A stretch of 64,000 nucleotides of DNA from the NCBI GenBank assembly GCA_038229695.1, contig JBBROE010000007.1:1-64000 (forward strand). Direction: 5' to 3'. Shown in pieces: positions 44,217 through 53,010 of the stretch. The notes under the pieces were generated by a model. It saw only the letters and a list, made by a program, of their open reading frames with translations. It ran no database searches and was not told the DNA's origin. Position numbers and translations under genes: made by a program. The DNA is from JACMLD01 sp038229695 (GTDB taxonomy: Bacteria; Bacteroidota; Bacteroidia; Chitinophagales; Chitinophagaceae). Position 1 is the stretch's first letter. Every line of letters begins with the position of its first letter.

Positions 44217-46292
44217 TTAGTTATGGGCGTGGTTGGTAACACTGCTGTCGTAAGGCGGAACCCCTTCACTGATGGTACCTTCCGGCACATGGGGCTCGAT
44301 ATTATCCACGTCGAGGAGTTTCTTTTCTTCAAACGGGCGTTTGCCAATTAGTGCTTCAACATCGCTCTGGAACAGCACTTCTTTTTCAAGCAGCGCTTCG
44401 GCGAGTTTTTTCACTTCCACCCTTTTCTCGGTGAGGAGCTGTTTGGTCCTGGCAAAAGACTGGTCGATCAGTTTCCGTACTTCCTGGTCAATAATTTTCG
44501 ACGTCTCTTCCGAATAGGGTTTGGTGAAAGCATTCTCCTGCTGCGGGTCGTAGAAACTTACGTTGCCGACCTTATCGTTCATGCCGTACACCGTTACCAT
44601 GGCGTAGGCCGTGCGGGTGATCTGCTGTAAATCGTTTTGTGCGCCGGTCGATATTTTATTGAAGAAAATATCTTCGCTGGCGCGGCCGCCCAGGCTCATG
44701 CAAATCTGGTCGATTAGCTGGTCGGTATTGTAGAGGTATTGTTCTTTAGGCGTATACTGTGCATAGCCCAGTGCCGCCGTACCGCGCGGTACGATCGTTA
44801 CTTTCAGCAGGGGATAGGCATGTTCCAGGTACCAGCCACAAATGGCGTGACCGGCTTCGTGGTAGGCGATGATGCGTTTTTCGTCCGGGGAAATGATCTT
44901 GTTTTTCTTTTCGAGCCCGCCGATAACCCGGTCAATGGCATCCTGGAAGTCAGACATATCCACAGCATCCTTACCCTTACGGGCAGCGATGAGGGCGGCT
45001 TCGTTGCAGACGTTAGCGATATCCGCGCCGGCAAAACCCGGGGTTTGTTCGGCGAGTTTAAAGATGTCGAGCGTCTGGGAAATTTTTATAGGTTTCAGGT
45101 GCACTTTAAAAATGTGCTCCCTTCCTTTCAGGTCAGGTTTGTCGATTTCAATTTGTCGGTCGAAACGGCCCGGCCGGAGCAGGGCGGTGTCCAGCACATC
45201 GGGGCGGTTGGTGGCAGCCAGCACGATGATACCGCTTTCGCCGCTGAAGCCGTCCATCTCTACCAGCAACTGGTTGAGGGTGCTTTCGCGTTCGTCATTG
45301 CTCATCACGGCATTCTTTCCCCTCGCGCGGCCGATGGCGTCAATTTCGTCTATGAAGATGATACAGGGGGATTTCTCCCTGGCCTGCTTGAATAAGTCTC
45401 GCACGCGGCTTGCACCCACCCCTACAAACAATTCCACGAAATCAGAACCGCTCATGGAGAAGAAGGGCACCTGGGCTTCGCCGGCCATGGCTTTGGCCAG
45501 CAGCGTTTTTCCGGTGCCGGGAGGACCGACGAGCAGGGCTCCCTTAGGTATCTTCCCGCCGAGGGCAGTATATTTTTTCGGATTCTTTAAAAAGTCTACA
45601 ATTTCCATCACTTCCACCTTTGCTTCATCCAGTCCGGCCACGTCATTGAAGGTGATATTTACCCGGGTGCCTTTATCAAACAGGGTGGCTTTTGATTTGC
45701 CAATGTTGAAGATACCACCGGGCCCGCCCGCTCCGCCGCCACCACTTCCCATCTTACGCATCATCAGTACCCAGATCAGGATAATGGCTACGATCGGAAG
45801 AAGGATATTGAGGGCCGGTGCCACCCAGTCTCCTTCTGTATCAAATTTTGCGGGCACTTCGCGGGTGGCTGGGTTTTTACTGTAATAAGCCCTCAAATCA
45901 TCAGAGAAAATTTCCTTGCTGCCAATGCTGAACTGGAATTGCGGGCCGCCTTTTGCTTCCGGGGCCGCCGTCTTTGAGGTCAGTTTGGATTGCACATAAT
46001 TGTCCTTAAGCCCGTCTTCGGTAATATAGACCCTGACGATATTTTTATTGCTGATGACATCGAGTTTTTCGACATCTCCTTTGGCAAGCATATCGTAAAA
46101 CTGCTGCTGGTCGATTTCAACGGCGGTGGGGGTGAATTTTCCGCTGAATAAATTGAAGCCTACGAGAATAACGGCAATGGCACCCCAAATCCAGTAAATA
46201 TTAAATTTAGGCCCGCGCCGCTGATCGTCAGTGCTTCCCTGCGGACGAATCCTGTTTCCTTTATCGTTCGGTTTCAAGTCTTCCTGTGCCAT
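44217..46292 (-). CDS. ftsH: ATP-dependent zinc metalloprotease FtsH
   Basis: A 691-residue inner-membrane AAA+ protease that degrades misfolded membrane proteins and short-lived regulators. Two membrane helices lie at about 31-50 and 157-177 with the periplasmic FtsH-ext domain between. A glycine-rich linker follows. The AAA module has Walker A GPPGTGKT at 256-263, Walker B IIFIDEID at about 311-318, and the second-region-of-homology arginines in LLRPGRFDRQ. The zinc site HEAGH is at 478-482. All catalytic residues are intact and the length is usual for Bacteroidota. It sits between rsfS and the LUD-domain gene on one strand, with 79 bp to the rsfS stop, so a common transcript is likely. Confidence 0.97.
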   Translation of the reverse strand: MAQEDLKPNDKGNRIRPQGSTDDQRRGPKFNIYWIWGAIAVILVGFNLFSGKFTPTAVEIDQQQFYDMLAKGDVEKLDVISNKNIVRVYITEDGLKDNYVQSKLTSKTAAPEAKGGPQFQFSIGSKEIFSDDLRAYYSKNPATREVPAKFDTEGDWVAPALNILLPIVAIILIWVLMMRKMGSGGGGAGGPGGIFNIGKSKATLFDKGTRVNITFNDVAGLDEAKVEVMEIVDFLKNPKKYTALGGKIPKGALLVGPPGTGKTLLAKAMAGEAQVPFFSMSGSDFVELFVGVGASRVRDLFKQAREKSPCIIFIDEIDAIGRARGKNAVMSNDERESTLNQLLVEMDGFSGESGIIVLAATNRPDVLDTALLRPGRFDRQIEIDKPDLKGREHIFKVHLKPIKISQTLDIFKLAEQTPGFAGADIANVCNEAALIAARKGKDAVDMSDFQDAIDRVIGGLEKKNKIISPDEKRIIAYHEAGHAICGWYLEHAYPLLKVTIVPRGTAALGYAQYTPKEQYLYNTDQLIDQICMSLGGRASEDIFFNKISTGAQNDLQQITRTAYAMVTVYGMNDKVGNVSFYDPQQENAFTKPYSEETSKIIDQEVRKLIDQSFARTKQLLTEKRVEVKKLAEALLEKEVLFQSDVEALIGKRPFEEKKLLDVDNIEPHVPEGTISEGVPPYDSSVTNHAHN

Positions 46293-46371
46293 AGATAATT
46301 TGTGTGGTACTGAATAAATGCTTTTACAGCCTGTTTGTTCAAAAGGGGGTTATAATCTTTTACTAATCAAA

Positions 46372-46758
46372 TCAGCTGTGTTCGGTATCCTGGGCATCAC
46401 TCCACATCTCTTCGAGCTTGTAAAACTTACGCGCATCCTCATGCATTACGTGAACCACGACGTTGATATAGTCCACCAGTACCCATTGCGAAGCATGCTG
46501 GCCTTCATGGCGAAACGGGCTTTCCTCGCATTCGTCTTTTACCAGTGCTTCCACACTGTCCGCAATCGCTTTAACCTGCGTGGAATTGGAGGCGCTGCAG
46601 ATAACAAAAAAATCTGTCATCGCTTCCGGGATCTTGCGCAGGTCTAACGAAACAATGTTTTCCCCTTTTTTTTGCTGGATGGCTTTGATGATGACTTTAA
46701 AAATTTTTGAATTCCTCGTTAGCCGGTTTACGGTGTTTGTTTTCCGGTTCGCTAACAT
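46372..46758 (-). CDS. rsfS: Ribosome silencing factor RsfS
   Basis: A 128-residue RsfS (RsfA/Iojap) protein, which binds ribosomal protein uL14 and blocks subunit joining under starvation. Core blocks are KVIIKAIQQKKGENIVSLDLRKI, MTDFFVICSASNSTQVKAIADSVE and GQHASQWVLVDYINVVVHVM, all typical. I use the ATG at 46758; an in-frame ATG at 46887 would add 43 residues without similarity and overlap the birA upstream region. Length from 46758 is normal for the family. It heads the minus-strand run with ftsH and is divergent from birA, 183 bp apart. Confidence 0.94.
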   Translation of the reverse strand: MLANRKTNTVNRLTRNSKIFKVIIKAIQQKKGENIVSLDLRKIPEAMTDFFVICSASNSTQVKAIADSVEALVKDECEESPFRHEGQHASQWVLVDYINVVVHVMHEDARKFYKLEEMWSDAQDTEHS

Positions 46759-46909
46759 GCTCAGTTGTTCCAAATAGTCAAATCGTTTAGATGAAAAAAT
46801 TATAATGGTTGTTGAGGCGTTTCCTAATGCTTTTACCGGGGCACACTGCCTGATGACAATGGCGCCATCCGGGTGTCGCCGCGACACGCACAGCGTACGT
46901 CGGAAAGCC

Positions 46910-46917
46910 TATTTTTG
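46910..46917 (+). promoter_or_regulatory. Candidate -7 element for birA
   Basis: TATTTTTG matches TAnnTTTG 24 bp before the birA ATG, giving a start near 46923. There is no TTTG at the -33 position. Confidence 0.4.
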
Positions 46918-46941
46918 TCATGCCAAAAGTACTAATGTTTA

Positions 46942-47724
46942 ATGACTCCTGAAACCACCATTTACCCCGGCGGACGCCTAACCATTTTAGAATCAGTTGA
47001 CAGTACCAACAACTATGCCATGGCAGCCCTCCGTACCGGATTGGCAACGCAGGGCGATGCCTTCCTGGCGATGGCCCAGACCCAGGGTCGCGGGCAACGC
47101 GGTAAAAGCTGGATTACGGAACCGGGTACAAATCTCATTATTTCCCTGATCCTGCGCCCGGCGCGGCTTTTCCTGCACCAGCAACCGCTATTCAACTGTG
47201 CGGTGGCGCTCGGCGTCTACGATTTTTTTAACTTTTATACTGGCATCGATTGTTGTATTAAATGGCCCAACGATCTCTACTGGCGTGACAGAAAGGCAGC
47301 TGGTATCCTGGTAGAGAACATCGTGGGGCGGGAGGCCGATCCCGCCGCTGCGGATGTGCCCGCACAGTGGCAATGGGCAGTTGCCGGAATGGGCATCAAC
47401 ATCAACCAGGTCAGTTTCCCGGATCAGGCGGGCAGGCCGGTATCGCTGCGGCAGATTACAGGGAAGACCTACGAACTGGTGCCGCTTGCCACCCGGTTAT
47501 GCAGTCTTGTGCAGCAGCGGGTTGACGCACTAAACGACCCGGGCCTCCTGCTTGCGGCGTACAATGAACGGCTGTACAAAAGAGGCGAAATTGTGATGTT
47601 CCGGAAGGAAAACCGTGTGTTTGAAGCCCGGGTGGAGGGCGTGGACCGCCAAGGTAAACTGGAGCTGGACACGGGTCTGAAAGAGCTGTTTGCCACAGGA
47701 GAAATTGAATGGGTGCTACCGTAA
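46942..47724 (+). CDS. birA: Biotin--[acetyl-CoA-carboxylase] ligase, monofunctional
   Basis: A 260-residue biotin-protein ligase that activates biotin to biotinyl-AMP and attaches it to the lysine of carboxylase biotin domains. The biotin/adenylate loop GRGQRGKSW is at 49-57, LESVDSTNNYAMAAL at 16-30 starts the catalytic domain, and IKWPNDLYWRDRKAAGILVEN carries the catalytic lysine region. The small C-terminal SH3-like domain ends VDRQGKLELDTGLKELFATGEIEWV. It lacks the N-terminal winged helix of E. coli BirA, so it is an enzyme only, not a repressor. It converges with the HExxH gene, with only 3 bp between stops. Confidence 0.94.
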   Translation: MTPETTIYPGGRLTILESVDSTNNYAMAALRTGLATQGDAFLAMAQTQGRGQRGKSWITEPGTNLIISLILRPARLFLHQQPLFNCAVALGVYDFFNFYTGIDCCIKWPNDLYWRDRKAAGILVENIVGREADPAAADVPAQWQWAVAGMGININQVSFPDQAGRPVSLRQITGKTYELVPLATRLCSLVQQRVDALNDPGLLLAAYNERLYKRGEIVMFRKENRVFEARVEGVDRQGKLELDTGLKELFATGEIEWVLP

Positions 47725-47727
47725 CCG

Positions 47728-48072
47728 TCAACGGACCACCGTTGAAGAGATGATCGGGTCAAAGCTGTCGTCTTCCTCGGCATCGCGGGCCAGCTTTTCA
47801 AATTTGTTGTTGGAATACCCGTTTTTTAGGCTTTCCGCCAGGTAGCGGAACAGGAAACCGGCATAGCCATACTGCCGGAACTGCCGGATATGGGCCAGCT
47901 CATGGCGCACCCATTTCCGGTTACTCAGGAATTCACCGGTGGTGGTATTGTGCAGCAGGATGGTACTTCCCAGCACCATCGCCATCTTATCCTGCCCCAG
48001 CCGGCGTGCAGCCAGCCTTGCCAGCCATGAATTTTCCTGAACTGAATATTTCACGGGCCAAAAATAAACCAC
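47728..48072 (-). CDS. Small HExxH protein (DUF4157-like)
   Basis: A 114-residue protein with a zincin-like motif, H57-E-L-A-H61, inside RKWVRHELAHIRQFRQYG, followed by RYLAESLKNGYSNNKFEKLARDAEE. A small helix-motif-helix of this kind occurs in DUF4157-type proteins of Bacteroidota. The motif is intact, with a glutamate 25-35 residues later as a possible third ligand (for example in NNKFEKLARDAEE), but the protein is too small for a full protease fold. A metal-binding or degenerate role is possible. There is no signal peptide. It may be co-transcribed behind the EamA gene 71 bp upstream. Confidence 0.72.
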   Translation of the reverse strand: MVYFWPVKYSVQENSWLARLAARRLGQDKMAMVLGSTILLHNTTTGEFLSNRKWVRHELAHIRQFRQYGYAGFLFRYLAESLKNGYSNNKFEKLARDAEEDDSFDPIISSTVVR

Positions 48073-48143
48073 TACTGGTTCTACCTGGCATACGGGACGC
48101 TATTTTTTCCAACGGGTTCAACCGGCATCCATAATGCATTAGG

Positions 48144-49094
48144 CTATTTCATTTTGCGGAATGAACTGTTTACAAGGTAGACGCCTGCAAGGGTAATCAG
48201 TCCGCCTGCTGCGATATATGACGTCAGCCGTTCACCGAATAACAGCGAACCGAGCAATACCGCCACCACCGGGTTGATATAGGCATACAGGGAGGTCTGT
48301 GCTGCGGACAAATGCTGCAATGCATAAATATAGGCGAGAAAGGAAATGACCGAACCAAAAATGACCAGGTAAGCGAGTGACGTCCAGGCCTGCCATGGTA
48401 TCCGTCCGAGCGGTACGGCAAAGCCGGTAACCTGCGACAGGCTATAGAGTACAATACCCGCAATCATCATCTGGAGACCGATACTGAAATACGGGTTGAA
48501 GGAATGCGCATGTTTTTTGGTGTAGATGCTACCCATGGCCCAGGTGAAGGTGGCTGCCAGCGAAATAATGATGCCCCAGCTGAAGCCGGGATTGAGAAAG
48601 TCGTGGAGGTGTTCAAAGAAAATAAAGCAGATGCCGGCAAAGCCGAAGGCGAAACCGATGATGGCCTTCGGCGGCAACGAGGGTCCTTTTGTAAAAAAAG
48701 TATGTACAACCAGCCAGAGCGGGACGATGGAATTGATGATGGCGGCGAGCCCACCCGAAATATATTTCAGCCCGTACGTGGCCAGCCCGTTGCTGAGGAT
48801 AAAATTAAAGAGTGACAACACCAGGATCACTTTCCATTCCTTCCAGCCGGGCCACGTAGCTTTCCCGGTAATCAAAAAATAAAGGACGTATATCGTTCCA
48901 CCCATGAACTGCCGAAGGCCCGCCAGCTGGAACGCCGGTAGGTAGCGGACACCCTGTTTGCTGGCCAGCCAGGTAGTGCCCCATAAAAAACAGACGGCAG
49001 CCAGGGCCGCATAGGCTTTGGTACCCGTGCTGTGATTCCGCAGCCGGGTTTTCCGGAAGACCGGCAATAAATTCGTCGAAATAAAATCAGGCAT
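48144..49094 (-). CDS. EamA/DMT-superfamily transporter
   Basis: A 316-residue inner-membrane protein with ten predicted helices arranged as two EamA repeats: the first from about residue 27 (YAALAAVCFLWGTTWLASK) to 150, the second from about 175 (FSWGIIISLAATFTWAMGSI) to 305. The GLKYISGGLAAIINSIVPLW and LQHLSAAQTSLYAYINPVVA segments are the conserved helix-4/helix-9 signatures. Members export amino acids or other metabolites. The substrate cannot be inferred. The first 25 residues are not conserved and a later start is possible. It follows purH by 53 bp on the same strand. Confidence 0.88.
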   Translation of the reverse strand: MPDFISTNLLPVFRKTRLRNHSTGTKAYAALAAVCFLWGTTWLASKQGVRYLPAFQLAGLRQFMGGTIYVLYFLITGKATWPGWKEWKVILVLSLFNFILSNGLATYGLKYISGGLAAIINSIVPLWLVVHTFFTKGPSLPPKAIIGFAFGFAGICFIFFEHLHDFLNPGFSWGIIISLAATFTWAMGSIYTKKHAHSFNPYFSIGLQMMIAGIVLYSLSQVTGFAVPLGRIPWQAWTSLAYLVIFGSVISFLAYIYALQHLSAAQTSLYAYINPVVAVLLGSLLFGERLTSYIAAGGLITLAGVYLVNSSFRKMK

Positions 49095-49147
49095 GAAGCA
49101 GTGGCAAGGACGAACAACAGGCGTTGAAAAATACTGTTGCCGGCAAT

Positions 49148-50719
49148 TTAATGTTTAAAATGGCGCAGCCCGGTGATCACCATGGCCAGGTTATTGGCCT
49201 TGCAATAGTCGATTGAATCGCCATCTCTTATTGAACCGCCCGGCTGGATGAAAGCCGTTACGCCCGCTGCATGGGCAAGCTGTACGCAATCATTAAACGG
49301 AAAAAACGCATCGCTGGCCAGTACGGCACCGGTGAGGTCAAGGTTGAACTGCCTGGCTTTTTCGACGGCCTGGCGAAGGGCGTCTATACGGCTGGTTTGT
49401 CCACACCCCTTGCCGATGAGCTGTTTATTTTTTACCAGGGCGATGGCATTACTCTTCAGGTTCTTACACACCAGGTTTCCAAAAATAAGGTCAGCATTCT
49501 CCGCTGCGGTGGTTTCCCGCCCGCCCGTTTCTTTCCATTCTTTGTAGTTGCCATTATCGGTATCCTGAACAAGTATACCGTTTAGGAGTGACCGAAACTG
49601 CTGTTTATGCGCCGCCGGGGCTCTGTACTGCAGCAGGATACGGTTCTTTTTGGATTGCAGCATTTTAAGTGCCTCCTGTTCAAAATCAGGCGCAATCAGC
49701 ACCTCGAAAAACAGTTCACTGATGGCAGTTGCCGTCGCGGCATCAACAGGTGCATTGGTGACCAGTACGCCGCCAAATGCGCTCTCGCGATCGCCGGCTA
49801 TGGCTGCATCCCAGGCCTCTTTCACCGTTGGTCTTGACGCAATCCCGCAAACATTGGTGTGCTTGATAATGGCAAACACCACGCCTTCCCTGCTAATACC
49901 GTTAGAAAGGGGCAGGGGAAACTCCTGGATAAGTTGCATGGCGGCATCGGAATCCACCAGGTTATTGTACGATAATTCTTTACCATGTAACTGGCTGAAG
50001 AGCGTACTGTTGTCACCGTAGAAGACACCTGACTGGTGCGGGTTCTCCCCATAGCGAAGCGGCGCCGGGTGATCGGCGGAAGCCAGGAAATACTCCGACG
50101 GACCTGGATTAAAATACCGGGCAATGGCAACATCGTAATGGGCCACAATGTTAAAGGCCTTTGCCGCAAATGTCCTGCGCTGATCCATGGTAGTGGTACC
50201 CTCCTGAGCCTGCAGGAGCTTTGTGAGCGGCAGGTATTGATCTTTTGCCGCAACCACCACCACATCCCTGAAATTTTTGGCAGCCGCCCTGATCATGGAC
50301 GGTCCGCCCACATCAATTTTTTCAATCACAAGCTGAGCAGCCTCTTCTGCGGTGCCGCTGTATCCGGCAGAGCGGGTGAGTGACAGCGTTTCTTCAAAAG
50401 GGTAAAGATCGACCACCACCAGGTCCATCGCGGGAATTTTATAATCGTGCATTTCCGTCACATCAGTTTCATTGCCCCTTCGTGCCAGTATACCGCCGAA
50501 AACTGACGGGTGAAGTGTTTTCACCCGGCCGCCAAGGATGGAGGGATAACCGGTAAGATTTTCCACCGGGATCACCGGGATATTAAGTTTTTCGATAAAC
50601 GACTGCGTTCCGCCTGTGCTGTAGAGCGTAACGCCGTTTTCATGTAACTGCTGAACAAGGGGTTCCAGCCCGTCTTTATAAAATACGGAAATGAGGGCGG
50701 CCTGAATTTTCTTCTCCAT
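49148..50719 (-). CDS. purH: Bifunctional AICAR transformylase/IMP cyclohydrolase
   Basis: A 523-residue PurH carrying out the last two steps of de novo purine synthesis: formylation of AICAR with 10-formyl-THF, then ring closure to IMP. The N-terminal MGS-like cyclohydrolase domain reads ALISVFYKDGLEPLVQQLHENG, then LYSTGGTQSFIEKL, then GGRVKTLHPSVFGGILARR. The C-terminal transformylase domain has LRYGENPHQSGVFYG, AIIKHTNVCGIAS (K and H of the active site), SDAFFPFNDCVQLA and FIQPGGSIRDGDSIDYC. Length is normal. It has a well-formed promoter inside the 3' end of comEC. Confidence 0.97.
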   Translation of the reverse strand: MEKKIQAALISVFYKDGLEPLVQQLHENGVTLYSTGGTQSFIEKLNIPVIPVENLTGYPSILGGRVKTLHPSVFGGILARRGNETDVTEMHDYKIPAMDLVVVDLYPFEETLSLTRSAGYSGTAEEAAQLVIEKIDVGGPSMIRAAAKNFRDVVVVAAKDQYLPLTKLLQAQEGTTTMDQRRTFAAKAFNIVAHYDVAIARYFNPGPSEYFLASADHPAPLRYGENPHQSGVFYGDNSTLFSQLHGKELSYNNLVDSDAAMQLIQEFPLPLSNGISREGVVFAIIKHTNVCGIASRPTVKEAWDAAIAGDRESAFGGVLVTNAPVDAATATAISELFFEVLIAPDFEQEALKMLQSKKNRILLQYRAPAAHKQQFRSLLNGILVQDTDNGNYKEWKETGGRETTAAENADLIFGNLVCKNLKSNAIALVKNKQLIGKGCGQTSRIDALRQAVEKARQFNLDLTGAVLASDAFFPFNDCVQLAHAAGVTAFIQPGGSIRDGDSIDYCKANNLAMVITGLRHFKH

Positions 50720-50784
50720 GATGTCTGGTTAATACCGGGGTGTAAAAAAGCAACCGCGGCTAAACTAGCCAGCGGCCGGAGGCG

Positions 50785-50815
50785 CAAAATTATACTAATC
50801 CATAGTCATCACAAA
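50785..50815 (-). promoter_or_regulatory. Promoter of purH
   Basis: On the minus strand TTTG (50815-50812), a 19 bp spacer and TAATTTTG (50792-50785) give a full match to the Bacteroidota -33/-7 consensus. Transcription would begin near 50778, leaving about 60 nt before the purH ATG. The -33 element lies within the comEC coding tail. Confidence 0.75.
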
Positions 50816-50911
50816 AGCCCCGTTATCCACGGTGCTGTGGCAGTGCCACCCCAGCATCTGCGCTTTTTCTTTCCACTTATGCACTTTATAGGCGGAGTTC
50901 GACCCGTCTAG
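50795..50911 (-). pseudogene. comEC: Out-of-frame C-terminal tail of comEC
   Basis: On the minus strand this frame reads LDGSNSAYKVHKWKEKAQ, then MLGWHCHSTVDNGAFVMTMD, then a stop at 50795. DGSNxxxKVxKWK and the closing GAFV are typical of the end of Bacteroidota ComEC proteins. It joins the main frame if one base is added in GGTCTAGAC, giving NLVLDGSNS. Without that base it is untranslated or reached only by a -1 shift. Confidence 0.75.
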
Positions 50912-52884
50912 ACCAGGTTCCTGCAGGCAAAGACAGCCGCCAGCCGGTCCAAATCCGCTGAAGCGCTGCCGGTAATTACCAACAAATCCACTTTCATCCT
51001 GCCGGGGCCGGGAGGCAGCTGGAAATTGCTGTCTACCATGATGATCACCCGGTGGCGGAAAAGGTAAGCGGGTGCGGCGATCACCAGGCCGGGAAGGGAG
51101 GGGGCGGGTTCGGTCCGGTATAACAGCCTCGCCGGAGCGATCGCCTGCTTTATCAGATCCGGATCCTGTTGCAGTGCGGTGTCGCCAACGGGGAAACACT
51201 TACGCCCGGCGATGAAGTCCAGCGCAGTATGCCGGGGAAAGTTATAGACTACCAGCGCATGAGCAGATGAACAGCGGAAGAAACCAGCCGCGCGGATACA
51301 GCAGCAGGCTAACAGGCAGGAATAACCGTAAAACAGGAATGGACGGTAGCGGTGGCGGGTAAATACATAAAGCCCGGTTATGCCACCATACAGAAGGGCT
51401 ACCTGCCAGGCATTAATGTGCAGGGGTGACCACAAAGAAAAAGGTAACTTTTCAATGTGCCCGATATAGCGGTTCATCAGCGCAATCATAAAATGGAGCA
51501 GTAACCCCGCGGGCATGGCCACCACCGGCAGGAAAGAAACCAGGCAGAGCCCACTCAGCAGCAGTATAATTAACCCAGACAATGGCACCGCCACCATATT
51601 GCTGAGCAGAAAGAATACGGGGAACTGCTGGAAATGAAAAATGCAAAGCGGCGCCGTCAGCAATTGTGCGGCGGTGCTGACCGCTACCAGTTGCCAGATC
51701 CCGCGCAGGATTTTATTCGAAAATATTAACTGCCGCGTTAGCCGTGCGCTGAACAAAACGATACTGAGCACGGCGGCAAAAGAGAGCTGGAAGCCCGCGT
51801 CACCCAGCCAGGCCGGATGTATACAAAGCAGCACCAGCGCCGCAACCGCAAGTGAATTGTATATCACGGTTCTCCTCTTGACAGCTTGACCCGCGATGAT
51901 ACAGGTAAACATGACGGCAGCGCGGAGTATCGATGCCCCGCCACCGGCCATCAGTGAAAATACCCATAGCCCGGCAACGAGCAGAAACGGCACGGCGGGC
52001 GCGGTTACCCGGTTTCGTTTCAGGGGAACAAGGGCCATATTCAGCAGCCAGTATATAAGTGCCAGGTGCATGCCTGAAATAGCGATGATGTGCACCACGC
52101 CGGTACTGCTGTATGATCTGACCAGTGCTTTATCCAGGTCATTTTTATAACCCAGCAACAGCGCTTCGGCAAGACCGGCCTCCTTCTTTCCGGGGATGTA
52201 ACGCGTCAATATGCCAAGCAGGGTTTCTCTTGAAATAAAAATAAAGCGCCGGAGTGGATTGATGGCCGCCTCCCGCAATACCCGGTAGTCTGCAGCACCG
52301 AGGAATACCTGCCCCGAAATACCCTGCTCGCCGAGATAACGGGCATAGTCAAATGCCCCGGGGTTGCCCGGATTATTTACCGGCCCGGGCGGTTTAATAA
52401 ACAGGACGCGGCTACCCACATGAAGCAGGGATCCGGGCGTATCGTTTTTAAAATATACCAACAACCGCCCTGAATACACCGCCGCATGACCCGGTAGCTG
52501 CAGCCGAATAGATGTCTCTGCCAGCCTACTAGCCGGCTTCTTCATCAATGGTGCCGTAATAGTGGCGATGATGATTTTATTCTCGCCGTAATGCTGAGTA
52601 GGCCATGCGGTGCGGTTTGGGGGATGGCCATACCAGCCGACGAGGTAGCCAAGCGCAGTGAAAAGCAGGTTGATGACCAGCCCGGATATCCAGCCCAGTT
52701 CATATTGCCGGTAATTTTTATTTGCGTTCAGCAGCGGAGGGAGGGTACACATTACCGGCAGCATCCGCCAACACAAACCAGGTGGCCAGTTAACCTGCTG
52801 CTGCAGCATGATGCCGGCTGCGAAGGGCAGGAGTAAACGCAGGCTGGGCGCCTGCTTCCACGGGTAAACTTCCTGGTACCGCAT
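50908..52884 (-). CDS. comEC: ComEC/Rec2-family DNA uptake channel, frameshifted near its C-terminus
   Basis: A 658-residue polytopic protein of the ComEC/Rec2 family, the inner-membrane channel through which single-stranded DNA enters in natural transformation. Two N-terminal helices precede the DUF4131-like soluble domain (about 105-200). The Competence domain with many helices (about 235-510) contains the diagnostic STGVVHIIAISGMHLALIYW. The C-terminal soluble part is small; no complete metallo-beta-lactamase domain follows, as in other Bacteroidota. The reading frame stops at 50908 directly after FACRNLV, but the next 38 codons of the expected C-terminus continue in another frame (50795-50911). 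A one-base deletion near 50909-50913 would explain this. The protein may still be made in truncated form. Confidence 0.86.
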   Translation of the reverse strand: MRYQEVYPWKQAPSLRLLLPFAAGIMLQQQVNWPPGLCWRMLPVMCTLPPLLNANKNYRQYELGWISGLVINLLFTALGYLVGWYGHPPNRTAWPTQHYGENKIIIATITAPLMKKPASRLAETSIRLQLPGHAAVYSGRLLVYFKNDTPGSLLHVGSRVLFIKPPGPVNNPGNPGAFDYARYLGEQGISGQVFLGAADYRVLREAAINPLRRFIFISRETLLGILTRYIPGKKEAGLAEALLLGYKNDLDKALVRSYSSTGVVHIIAISGMHLALIYWLLNMALVPLKRNRVTAPAVPFLLVAGLWVFSLMAGGGASILRAAVMFTCIIAGQAVKRRTVIYNSLAVAALVLLCIHPAWLGDAGFQLSFAAVLSIVLFSARLTRQLIFSNKILRGIWQLVAVSTAAQLLTAPLCIFHFQQFPVFFLLSNMVAVPLSGLIILLLSGLCLVSFLPVVAMPAGLLLHFMIALMNRYIGHIEKLPFSLWSPLHINAWQVALLYGGITGLYVFTRHRYRPFLFYGYSCLLACCCIRAAGFFRCSSAHALVVYNFPRHTALDFIAGRKCFPVGDTALQQDPDLIKQAIAPARLLYRTEPAPSLPGLVIAAPAYLFRHRVIIMVDSNFQLPPGPGRMKVDLLVITGSASADLDRLAAVFACRNLV

Positions 52885-53010
52885 GGGTTAAGGTATTTTT
52901 ATTCATGGTGCTTGTGAAGCGGATTTCCCCCGCTGGCAATGTTATTTAATCGTGTTCTTGGTGCTGTTTGTACCGGCCCGCGTTAACTTTACCCCTCAAT
53001 CAAACAACAC

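Noticed and set aside
44869..45885. A 338-codon plus-strand frame opposite ftsH
   Set aside because: Serine-rich mirror of the AAA domain; ftsH on the other strand is unmistakable.
52967..52991. TTTG and TAACTTTA before the phosphoesterase gene as a promoter
   Set aside because: The spacer is only 13 bp, too short for the 19-21 bp Bacteroidota pattern.
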